Assembly: GCA_934045075.1 (NCBI GenBank)
Contig: OW203748.1
Location: forward strand, 1 to 64,000
From: Yponomeuta sedellus
Lineage: Eukaryota > Arthropoda > Insecta > Lepidoptera > Yponomeutidae
Reading direction: 5' to 3'
DNA length: 64,000 bases
The position numbers were made by a program, and so were the translations under genes. Positions 55,845 to 64,000 of this stretch are shown in pieces. How positions within the stretch are numbered: the first letter of the stretch is position 1; the number at the start of each line of letters is the position of its first letter. The notes under the pieces were generated by a model that was not told the origin of the DNA, did no database searches, and saw only the letters and a program-made list of their open reading frames with translations.

Positions 55845-58800
55845 GTGGTGACTGCCGAGATCCAAAGAGAACAAAGAGGGCAAGGCAACTTCAGGATAAT
55901 TCAAGCCAATCTGGGTAGGGGCCTGGCGGCCACGCAAGAATGCATCCAGGTGGCTACCATGAAAGGGTTTTCGGTGCTCCTTCTGCAGGAGCCATATGTT
56001 GGAGCCGCCGGACAGCTAACGCTGACCCACAGGGTAGTACAAAAAATGGCAGGACGCGTCAAACCGGTCAAAGCCTCGATTGTCATTGTAGACCCTAACA
56101 TCGCCATTATCGAGAAAGATAGCCTGATAACCGAAAATATAGTAGCGGTAACAGCGATCAAGAACGGCTTCAAAATGGGTTTAATATCAATTTACTGGGA
56201 GGACTACGAGGACATAGATGGATACATTCAGAAACTAGAGCTTATAATGTCTGCCCTAAATACACCCCATGTAATGGTGGGAGGCGACTGTAACGCGTTA
56301 AGCCATTGGTGGGGCTGTGAGACGGAGGACCGCAGAGGGGAGGCATACTCTAGCTTCCTATCTAGAAAGGATATGTATGTCCTCAACGAGGGCTCCGAGG
56401 CTACCTATTATGCCTTGCGACAGGGGCGCGTTTGTCGGAGCATTGTAGATGTCACCGCTTGCTCGCAAACGCTACTGACAAGAGTGGCCAACTGGAAAGT
56501 CGATCCTGACCTAGTAGTCACTTCGGATCACAGGGCCATATCCTTCGACGTTAATGTGGGAGATCGAACGCAAATTCACCCAGAACAGGTGACATCTACA
56601 AGGCTCTACGATCTGAAAAAGGCTAAATGGGCTTCGTTCGCCGAAAATCTTGTAGCCAACTTTGAGGATGCGGCCATACGCGAAGCTTCCATCGAAACAA
56701 TAGCGGAGAATGAGGAGATGGAAGATCTGGTCTGCAAATATACACAATGCATACAGCAAGCGTGCGAATCATCCATACCCAAACTAAAGCCCCGCCAAAT
56801 AAAAACCAACAGTTGGTGGACCAATGAGCTGAGAGACAAAAAGAGGGAAGTAATAAGGTTGTGCAAGAAGATACGAAAAGCGAACCCGAGAAGGAAACCT
56901 CTGGTCATAGCCGAGTATAAAGAACACCTGGAAGATTATAAAAAGGCCCTCTTAAATACCCGAACTACTTCTTGGAAGAACTTCTGCACGGGACAATCAC
57001 GCGAAACCCTTTGGGACAAAATCTATAGGATAATAAGATCCGTGGGAAGATCCGACGAGTGCATGCTGAGGGACTGCAACGGAGTTGAGCTTGACCCAAA
57101 GGAGTCGGCTGAACTTATCGCGACAACCTTTTACCCTAACGATGACCCCAACTCAGACTCGATGGCACAGACGACGATCAGGACTGGCACGGACGACTTT
57201 AGGAGCGAACTCGGATCCCTTAAGGAACGAACCACTTTCATTCCATTTACTAGGGACGAGATGATGAGAGTCACAACCAACATCAGCCCTAAGAAGGCCC
57301 CAGGGAGAGACGGCTTTACGGCAGACATATGCCTCCGGGCAATCCTGGCCGCACCGAACATATTCCTGGCCATACTGAATAAGTGTCTGTCTCTCGGTTG
57401 TTTCCCTAGAATCTGGAAGGTCGCCTTTGTAAGGATTTTGAGGAAGCCAGGGAAGGATGATTACTCAATACCTAAATCCTACAGACCAATTGGCCTCCTG
57501 CCTGTACTTGGCAAAATTATGGAGAAAATGTTCACCAACAGATTGCTGTGGTCACTGGGACGGAGCAATCAACTGAGCTTTCGTCAGTATGGCTTCATGC
57601 CCCAACGCAGCACCGAGGATGCCCTATACGACGCCGTCACCTTAGTGAGGGATCAAGTACGCAATAAAAAGATCGTAGCGGTAATATCCCTTGACATTGA
57701 AGGCGCATTTGACAACGCATGGTGGCCAGCCATAAAGGAACAACTGATTAAAAAGAAGTGTGACCCTTACATACTCGCTCTTGTATACAGCTATCTGGAG
57801 GAGCGTTCGGTGGGAGTAAGTTATGGGGGTAACTTCATCGAGAGAGCAACCAATAAAGGTTGCGTACAGGGATCAACTTGTGGCCCCCTGATGTGGAACA
57901 TCCTACTCGACCCGCTGCTTAGGAAAGCTGACCACATGGAGGCTCACATTCAGGCTTTTGCCGATGATCTGCTGCTGATAGCGTACTCCGACAATACTCG
58001 AGATCTTACGGCCATAGTAAACAAAACGCTGAACGACATATCAGCTTTTGGCGGCGAAAACAAGCTGAATTTTGCGGCCCACAAAACACAAGCCATGATA
58101 GTGACAAAGAAGCTGAAATACGATGAACCAGCTTTTAAAATGAACGGTACCGACATCATGTTGTCCGACGAAATAATGGTGCTAGGATTAACTATTGACA
58201 AACACTTGAACTTCATACCGCACCTCAAGAAAATAGCAGTAAAGGTTACCAACATTTACAGAGCAGTATCCAAAGCTGCAAGAGCAACCTGGGGCCTAAA
58301 CGCGGACATTGTGAGAACAATATATACAGCAGTCATCGAACCGATTGTTCTCTACGCCGCTAGCGTTTGGGCTCCAGCTATAGATAATAAGAACGTCAAA
58401 CGATGGTTAGATAAGCTAACACGTATGTTTGCTATAAGGTCTGCAAAGACACACAAGACCGCTTCTCTCGCGTCAAGCTCCACACTTGCAAGAATAATTC
58501 CCCTAGACCTCAGACTGAAAGAGGCAGCAGCACTATACGGGATGAAACGAGGGAAACCAATTGAGGAGCTTCCGGGGCGAACCATCGAGAAGAGAGTGAG
58601 TGTCTTCCACCTTCCGCATCCAGCCGAACGTAGGGGGCCAGGGTTCGACATCATCAACCATGCCAGTGACGTTGACAAGATCAGCAACGGCTGGCCGCAG
58701 ATCTACACGGACGGGAGCAAAATTGAAGGCAGGGTCGGTGCAGCTGTATCTTGGTGGGAAGACGGCAACGAAGTCAAAAAGCGAGGTTGCAGGCTTGAAA

Positions 58801-59573
58801 ATTATTGCACAGTGTACCAGGCTGAACTGACTGCAATCATCTGCGCAATAAAAATGGCACGGGAAGACAGAGGCAAGAAAGCCAACATCATCAGCGATTC
58901 CAGATCGGCGCTTGAGGCTATAAAAGACCCCACTAGTACCCACCCGCTCGTGGTAAAAGTACACGAGGACTTGAGCTCACTAGAGAGTAACGGAGGCCAC
59001 ATCAAGTTGTACTGGATTAAAGCCCACGCCGGAATCCCAGGAAATGAGAGAGCAGACGAACTTGCTAAGCAAGCAGCGTTAAAAAATAAGCAGAGAGCTG
59101 TCTACGACGGGGTCCCTATATCATACTTAAAGTACAGCCTCAGAACAAGCACAATCTGCGATTGGCAACAAGAGTACAGCAGCGGAAGCACAGGAGCTGT
59201 AACCAAATTATTCTTCCCGGACGTGAGACAGGCCTACAAAGCGCTCACAAAAATGGAAATGTACAATCTAAGATCACAAATACTTACCGGGCATGGTGGT
59301 TTTGGCGCATACTTGTACAGATTTAAAATTAAAGACCATCCATATTGTGATTGTGACGGAAGCAGCCCCCAGGATGTACCCCACTTATTAAACGAATGCG
59401 TGGTTTACGGTAAACAAAGATTGGACATTGAACAGAAATTAGGGATAAAGATTTGCAATGATAATTACGCTATATTAGTCAATAACGACAAATATAGGGA
59501 GACATTCCTCGATTACGCGGAACAAATCGCGATGCGGGCTAACAAAAATAACGGTAGTATCTGCTTTGACTAA
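55845..59573 (+). CDS. Tel-D ORF2: APE endonuclease, reverse transcriptase, RNase H
   Basis: A protein of about 1242 residues. The frame is open from 55818 and overlaps the end of ORF1 by 26 bases. No ATG lies before the conserved FRIIQANLG, and the given start is a GTG at 55845. The first ATG (TMKGFSV) would lose the catalytic Asn. The endonuclease has QANLG, LLQEPYVG, GGDCNALSHWW (Cys where relatives have Leu or Phe) and TSDHRAI. The reverse transcriptase has APGRDGFTAD, SLDIEGAFDNAWWP, QGSTCGP and AFADD. RNase H has YTDGSK, YQAELTAI, ISDSRSAL and AHAGIPGNERADELAK. CDCD...H...C closes it. All other catalytic residues are intact. Confidence 0.92.
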   Translation: MVTAEIQREQRGQGNFRIIQANLGRGLAATQECIQVATMKGFSVLLLQEPYVGAAGQLTLTHRVVQKMAGRVKPVKASIVIVDPNIAIIEKDSLITENIVAVTAIKNGFKMGLISIYWEDYEDIDGYIQKLELIMSALNTPHVMVGGDCNALSHWWGCETEDRRGEAYSSFLSRKDMYVLNEGSEATYYALRQGRVCRSIVDVTACSQTLLTRVANWKVDPDLVVTSDHRAISFDVNVGDRTQIHPEQVTSTRLYDLKKAKWASFAENLVANFEDAAIREASIETIAENEEMEDLVCKYTQCIQQACESSIPKLKPRQIKTNSWWTNELRDKKREVIRLCKKIRKANPRRKPLVIAEYKEHLEDYKKALLNTRTTSWKNFCTGQSRETLWDKIYRIIRSVGRSDECMLRDCNGVELDPKESAELIATTFYPNDDPNSDSMAQTTIRTGTDDFRSELGSLKERTTFIPFTRDEMMRVTTNISPKKAPGRDGFTADICLRAILAAPNIFLAILNKCLSLGCFPRIWKVAFVRILRKPGKDDYSIPKSYRPIGLLPVLGKIMEKMFTNRLLWSLGRSNQLSFRQYGFMPQRSTEDALYDAVTLVRDQVRNKKIVAVISLDIEGAFDNAWWPAIKEQLIKKKCDPYILALVYSYLEERSVGVSYGGNFIERATNKGCVQGSTCGPLMWNILLDPLLRKADHMEAHIQAFADDLLLIAYSDNTRDLTAIVNKTLNDISAFGGENKLNFAAHKTQAMIVTKKLKYDEPAFKMNGTDIMLSDEIMVLGLTIDKHLNFIPHLKKIAVKVTNIYRAVSKAARATWGLNADIVRTIYTAVIEPIVLYAASVWAPAIDNKNVKRWLDKLTRMFAIRSAKTHKTASLASSSTLARIIPLDLRLKEAAALYGMKRGKPIEELPGRTIEKRVSVFHLPHPAERRGPGFDIINHASDVDKISNGWPQIYTDGSKIEGRVGAAVSWWEDGNEVKKRGCRLENYCTVYQAELTAIICAIKMAREDRGKKANIISDSRSALEAIKDPTSTHPLVVKVHEDLSSLESNGGHIKLYWIKAHAGIPGNERADELAKQAALKNKQRAVYDGVPISYLKYSLRTSTICDWQQEYSSGSTGAVTKLFFPDVRQAYKALTKMEMYNLRSQILTGHGGFGAYLYRFKIKDHPYCDCDGSSPQDVPHLLNECVVYGKQRLDIEQKLGIKICNDNYAILVNNDKYRETFLDYAEQIAMRANKNNGSICFD

Positions 59574-59708
59574 AAAGGAAGCGACCGCTCCACGTCCACA
59601 CCCATATCCACATGTTTATTTTAAGTGAGATTATGTCATACATGTTTATTTTAAGTCAGATTAAGACAAGACTGTAAATAGTATCTAACCTAGTATAAGA
59701 ATAGACTA

Positions 59709-59794
<86 letters not shown>

Positions 59795-59981
59795 TATTAA
59801 GTGCAAAAGATTATAATTATGTGCAAGGAAAATTGTGTAAGGATAAATGTATTCTTGCTGTGTAATTGCTGTGTAATTATGTAATATAGGATAAGAAATA
59901 TGAAAGGGAAAATTGTGTATCAGCATTTTAACATTGCAGTGACAAAAGTTGTCGCATAATAAATAGCGACAGGAACTAACA

Positions 59982-60087
59982 GGGGGAGGGGTTTAGTCCG
60001 TAGGCTGCTGGGAGAAATTCCCAGTAGAGTCGGGCATGCCACCGAGCACGGGTTCGGTGGTATACATGAGTATTCCCCTCCTCCAAC

Positions 60088-60089
<2 letters not shown>
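59982..60089 (+). ncRNA. Tel-D 3' multi-stem fold
   Basis: P1 is GGGGGAGGGG (59982-59991) with CCCCTCCTCC (60075-60084), ten pairs including one wobble. TTTAGT follows. P2 is GTCCG (59996-60000) with CGGGC (60031-60035). P3 is CTGGGA/TCCCAG. P4 is CCACCGA/TCGGTGG. Order and spacing match the U units, although the stem sequences differ. Confidence 0.7.
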
Positions 60090-60158
<69 letters not shown>

Positions 60159-60161
<3 letters not shown>

Positions 60162-60186
60162 AACCTAACCTAACCTAACCTAACCT
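60159..60186. repeat. Telomeric (CCTAA)n array, 28 bp
   Basis: A perfect array between the Tel-D tail and U17. Confidence 0.97.
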
Positions 60187-61223
60187 CCCCCTCGACGGTT
60201 GCCGCCTTGTCGTGGCGAGGGGGCTAAGTAGCCGTGGGGCCTACGGGCGGGAACACACCCACGGTGAAACCAAGAGCAACCGCGGAGGGACCGCTCCTCG
60301 CTTGCGAGTCGAGCGGTCAGTAGGTGGCGGTGCTGTATGGGCAGCACCGCCACTGAGGCGGGCTGCGATGCCGTATGGGCGGCATCGCAGCCGTAAGGAG
60401 GAGGCCGCGGCGGGAGAGGAGTGCCGGTATTACGGTGCGCCGCTCTCCCTGCCTGCCGCGGCCTTACCGGGGCCGCCACCGGTTGATGGCGGACGCGGTG
60501 GGGTCGCAGGGGAAGAGGAGTGCTGGTATTACGGTGCGCCTCTCTCCCTATCCCCTGCGACCGTCTAGTCGCCTGGGCCCTGTTTCACACTGTGGAGCGG
60601 GACCCGGGCGACCAAGAGGAGGAGGTCCGGCTGGGGGGGGCGCCTTGTGCGCCTCGTACCAGTCGGACCAGGGCCGTGGGCGGAGGGTCAGGGGACTCTC
60701 CGCCTCTAACACGGCGGGCCGGAAGGCGCCCCTGCGTGATCCGGGGTTGCCTTCCGGCACAGAGAGGGCCCGCGCGCTCGCTCTCCACCTTCTCTGCTCT
60801 CAGAGAAGCGCTGGTGAGCGACGCGACGGGCCTCGCAGCGATGCGCCGCCTCCCCTCTACTCGGGGGATGAGGGGTGGCGGCGCATTGGAGCGTATGGGG
60901 GCCTATATGGCCCCCCCGAGGAGACGCGGCGTTTCCTTGCCCCGTCGTAGCGATGGGGCAGGGGGCGCCGCTGGGGAGCCACTTTGGCTCCCCCACCAGT
61001 CGAGCCCCTCATGTGGAGGGGCGACCTCTTGCCGGGTCGCGGTGACTTAACCTCTGGCCTACCCCGCGACCCGGTAGAGGAGAGGAGGATCACCGCGGGG
61101 GTTTAGTGGGTAGTCCAGCCCTCGGGCTGGGAGTCCCACACGAAGCCACTCTGTTGTCCCCTGACAGCAGAGTGGTGAAGTGCGTAAATGCATTCCCCCG
61201 CGTTACCAAAAAAAAAAAAAAAA
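60187..61223 (+). mobile_element. U17: telomeric non-coding retroposon, long type with altered stem
   Basis: A long-type unit with a 16-base tail. Where other units have a CCCATTG/CAATGGG arm, this copy has CCCCTC...GAGGGG (about 60852-60876) inside the same GCGCCGCC/GGCGGCGC stem, so the arm was replaced but pairing kept. Confidence 0.9.
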
Positions 61224-61266
61224 CCTAACCTAACCTAACCTAACCTAACCTAACCTAACCTAACCT
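61224..61266. repeat. Telomeric (CCTAA)n array, 43 bp
   Basis: A perfect array between U17 and U18. Confidence 0.97.
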
Positions 61267-62302
61267 CCCCCTCGACGGTTGCCGCCTTGTCGTGGCGAGG
61301 GGGCTTTAGTAGCCGTGGTTGCGGGACCACGGTGAAACAAAGAGCAACCGCGGAGGGACCGCTCCTCGCTTGCGAGTCGAGCGGTCAGTAGGTGGCGGTG
61401 CTGTATGGGCAGCACCGCCACTGAGGTGGGCTGCGATGCCGTATGGGCGGCATCGCAGCCGTAAGGAGGAGGCCGCGGCGGGAGAGGAGTGCCGGTATTA
61501 CGGTGCGCCGCTCTCCCTGCCTGCCGCGGCCTTACCGGGGCCGCCACCGGTTGATGGCGGACGCGGTGGGGTCGCGGGGGAAGAGGAGTGCTGGTATTGC
61601 GGTGCGCCTCTCTCCCTGTCCCCTGCGACCGTTTAGTCGCTTGGGCCCTGCTTCACACCGTGGAGTGGGACCCAAGCGACCAAGAGGAGGAGGTCCGGCT
61701 GGGGGGGGCGCCTCCGGGCGCCTCGTACCAGTCGGATCAGTGCCGTGGGCGGGGGGTCAGGGGACTCTCCGCCTCTAACACGGCGGGCCGGAAGGCGCCC
61801 CTGCGTGATCCGGGGGTGCCTTCCGGCACAGAGAGGACCCGCGCGCTCGCTCTCCGCCTTCTCTGTCCTCAGAGAAGCGCTGGTGAGCGACGCGACGGGC
61901 CTCGCAGCGATGCGCCGCCCCCTCTAGTCCCATTGTTTTAGCAATGTGATGTGGGGGGGCGGCGCATTGGAGCGTATGGGGGCCTTTATGGCCCCCCCGA
62001 GGAGACGCGGCGTTTCCTTGCCCCGTCGTAGCGATGGGGCAGGGGGCGCCGCTGGGGAGCCACTCTGGCTCCCCCACCAGTCGAGCCCCTCACGCGGAGG
62101 GGCGACCTCTTGCCGGGTCGCGGTGATTTAACCTTTGGCCTACCCCGCGACCCGGTAGAGGAGAGGAGGATCACCGCGGGGGTTTAGTGGGTAGTCCAGC
62201 CCTCGGGCTGGGAGTCCCACACGAAGCCGCTCTGTTGTCCCCTGACAGCAGAGTGGTGAAGTGCGTAAATGCATTCCCCCGCGTTACCAAAAAAAAAAAA
62301 AA
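61267..62302 (+). mobile_element. U18: telomeric non-coding retroposon, long type
   Basis: A long-type unit with a 14-base tail. The GGCTGCGATG stem has become GGTTGGGC-free of its usual form on one side (GAGGTGGGCTGCGATGCC), and the GATGCC/GGCATC extension is fully paired, replacing the G-U of most copies. Confidence 0.88.
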
Positions 62303-62330
62303 CCTAACCTAACCTAACCTAACCTAACCT
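62303..62330. repeat. Telomeric (CCTAA)n array, 28 bp
   Basis: A perfect array between U18 and U19. Confidence 0.97.
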
Positions 62331-63373
62331 CCCCCTCGACGGTTGCCGCCTTGTCGTGGCGAGGGGGCTTTAGTAGCCGTGGTTGCGGGACCACGGTGAA
62401 ACAAAGAGCAACCGCGGAGGGACCGCTCCTCGCTTGCGAGTCGAGCGGTCAGTAGGTGGCGGTGCTGCTGTATGGGCAGCACCGCCACTGAGGCGGGCTG
62501 CGATGTCGTATGGGCGGCATCGCAGCCGTAAGGAGGGGGCCGCGGCGGGAGGGGAGTGCCGGTATTACGGTGCGCCGCTCTCCCTGCCTGCCGCGGCCTT
62601 ACCGGGGCCGCCACCGGTTGATGGCGGACGCGGTGGGGTCGCAGGGGAAGAGGAGTGCTGGTATTGCGGTGCGCCTCTCTCCCTGTCCCCTGCGACCGTT
62701 TAGTCGCTTGGGCCCTGCTTCACACCGTGGAGTGGGACCCAAGCGACCAAGAGGAGGAGGTCCGGCTGGGGGGGGCGCCTCCGGGCGCCTCGTACCAGTC
62801 GGATCAGTGCCGTGGGCGGGGGGTCAGGGGACTCTCCGCCTCTAACACGGCGGGCCGGAAGGCGCCCCTGCGTGATCCGGGGGTGCCTTCTGGCACAGAG
62901 AGGGCCCGCGCGCTCGCTCTCCGCCTTCTCTGTCCTCAGAGAAGCGCTGGTGAGCGACGCGACGGGCCTCGCAGCGATGCGCCGCCCCCTCTAGTCCCAT
63001 TGTTTTAGCAATGTGATGTGGGGGGGCGGCGCATTGGAGCGTATGGGGGCCTTTATGGCCCCCCCGAGGAGACGCGGCGTTTCCTTGCCCCGTCGTAGCG
63101 ATGGGGCAGGGGGCGCCGCTGGGGAGCCACTCTGGCTCCCCCACTAGTCGAGCCCCTCACGTGGAGGGGCGACCTCTTGCCGGGTCGCGGTGACTTAACC
63201 TTTGGCCTACCCCGCGACCCGGTAGAGGAGAGGAGGATCACCGCGGGGGTTTAGTGGGTAGTCCAGCCGTCGGGCTGGGAGTCCCACACGAAGCCGCTCT
63301 GTTGTCCCCTGACAGCAGAGTGGTGAAGTGCGTAAATGCATTCCCCAGCGTTACCAAAAAAAAAAAAAAAAAA
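62331..63373 (+). mobile_element. U19: telomeric non-coding retroposon, long type
   Basis: A long-type unit with an 18-base tail. It has a CTG insertion in the GGCGGTGCTG hairpin (62460-62472) and a CCCCAGCG change in the 3' closing stem (63343-63350), which breaks one pair. Confidence 0.9.
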
Positions 63374-63401
63374 CCTAACCTAACCTAACCTAACCTAACC
63401 T
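63374..63401. repeat. Telomeric (CCTAA)n array, 28 bp
   Basis: A perfect array between U19 and U20. Confidence 0.97.
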
Positions 63402-64000
63402 CCCCCTCGACCCCCTCGACGGTTGCCGCCTTGTCGTGGCGAGGGGGCTTTAGTAGCCGTGGTTGCGGGACCACGGTGAAACAAAGAGCAACCCCGGAGG
63501 GACCGCTCCTCTTCGTGAGTCGAGCGGTCAGTAGGTGGCGGTGCTGTATGGGCAGCACCGCCACTGAGGCGGGCTGCGATGTCGTATGGGCGGCATCGCA
63601 GCCGAAGGGAGGAGGCCGCGGCGGGAGAGGAGTGCCGGTATTACGGTGCGCCGCTCTCCCTGCCTGCCGCGGCCTTACCGGGGCCGCCACCGGTTGATGG
63701 CGGACGCGGTGGGGTCGCGGGGGAAGAGGAGTGCTGGTATTGCGGTGCGCCTCTCTCCCTGTCCCCTGCGACCGTTTAGTCGCTTGGGCCCTGCTTCACA
63801 CCGTGGAGTGGGACCCAAGCGACCAAGAGGAGGAGGTCCGGCTGGGGGGGGCGCCTCCGGGCGCCTCGTACCAGTCGGATCAGTGCCGTGGGCGGGGGGT
63901 CAGGGGACTCTCCGCCTCTAACACGGCGGGCCGGAAGGCGCCCCTGCGTGATCCGGGGGTGCCTTCCGGCACAGAGAGGGCCCGCGCGCTCGCTCTCCAC
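63402..64000 (+). mobile_element. U20: telomeric non-coding retroposon, long type, cut by window end
   Basis: Starts with a partial head duplication (CCCCCTCGA then CCCCCTCGACGG), as in U14. The visible 599 bases match U9 closely. The 3' half lies outside the window. Confidence 0.88.

Larger units (their letters stand above)
53303..60158 (+). mobile_element. Tel-D: full-length TRAS-oriented telomeric LINE
   Basis: An element of about 6.8 kb: a 5' UTR with a 58-base tandem duplication, ORF1, ORF2, a 3' UTR with an internal 81-base A run (59711-59791), a 3' fold like that of the U units, and a 69-base tail meeting CCTAA at 60159. It is the only plus-strand LINE here that shares the U-unit 3' architecture, so it is the best candidate for the machine that moves them. 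CCTAACC (53296-53302) precedes it. Confidence 0.93.

Noticed and set aside
4690..64000. CRISPR-like array from regularly repeated units
   Set aside because: Repeats are about 1 kb with poly(A) and telomere spacers in a eukaryotic telomere; there are no short direct repeats with unique spacers.
1..64000. Telomerase RNA gene
   Set aside because: CCTAACC occurs only as array or junction sequence. No unit contains an internal template flanked by its own structure.

Overview
The window is a stretch of insect-type telomere or subtelomere. It holds perfect (CCTAA)n/(TTAGG)n arrays that are almost entirely filled with non-LTR retrotransposons and non-coding retroposons inserted into the repeats. No host protein gene, tRNA, rRNA or CRISPR array is visible. 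TTAGG is the ancestral arthropod telomere repeat. R1-clade LINEs sitting in it in both orientations match the TRAS and SART systems first described in Bombyx, so the host is an insect or other arthropod; the species cannot be told. Every array reads CCTAA on the + strand, so the chromosome end lies towards coordinate 1 and the centromere towards 64000.

There are three classes of occupant. (1) Plus-strand, TRAS-oriented LINEs with poly(A) followed by CCTAA: Tel-A (1-4689, cut by the window edge), Tel-B (17973-24236), Tel-C (24259-30980) and Tel-D (53303-60158). They encode a zinc-knuckle ORF1 protein and an ORF2 with APE-type endonuclease, reverse transcriptase, RNase H and a C-terminal Cys/His motif. 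Tel-C is a deletion derivative in which the front of ORF1 is fused in frame to the back of ORF2. (2) Minus-strand, SART-oriented LINEs with poly(A) followed by TTAGG: Tel-S1 (31013-37206), Tel-S2 (37216-43637) and Tel-S3 (43667-49706), stacked head to tail, all with intact ORFs and no RNase H. (3) GC-rich non-coding retroposons of about 0.8-1.1 kb: twenty plus-strand units (U1-U20, in 4733-17948, 50727-53295 and 60187-64000) and two minus-strand relatives (N1 fragment 12445-12854, N2 49787-50671).

The most interesting signals are RNA structures. The 5' termini of Tel-S1, Tel-S3, N1 and N2 fold as HDV-like self-cleaving ribozymes, with P1 starting at the first element base, compensatory changes in P2 and P4, and a conserved GCGAA-type J4/2. 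The twenty U units show the same double-pseudoknot topology in a more divergent form. At the 3' end, the SART-type LINEs, N2, the U units and Tel-D share one multi-stem fold: a closing stem, then TTTAGT, then a GTNGG/CCNAC stem seen with all four complementary pairs at the middle position. The U units and N2 carry the same hairpin-rich body but different 5' and 3' end modules, and they lie in opposite orientations. This suggests one structured RNA cargo mobilised in both directions by two LINE partners, TRAS-like Tel-D and the SART-like elements.

The junctions record telomere dynamics. At 12444/12445 the poly(A) of U8 joins directly to the broken interior of N1 with no telomere repeat, as expected if a retroposon capped an eroded chromosome end. 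Many units are separated by only 3-13 bases of telomere repeat. Several units are mosaics, have duplicated 5' heads, or (U16) carry five bases of another element's 5' end, all pointing to template switching during reverse transcription.
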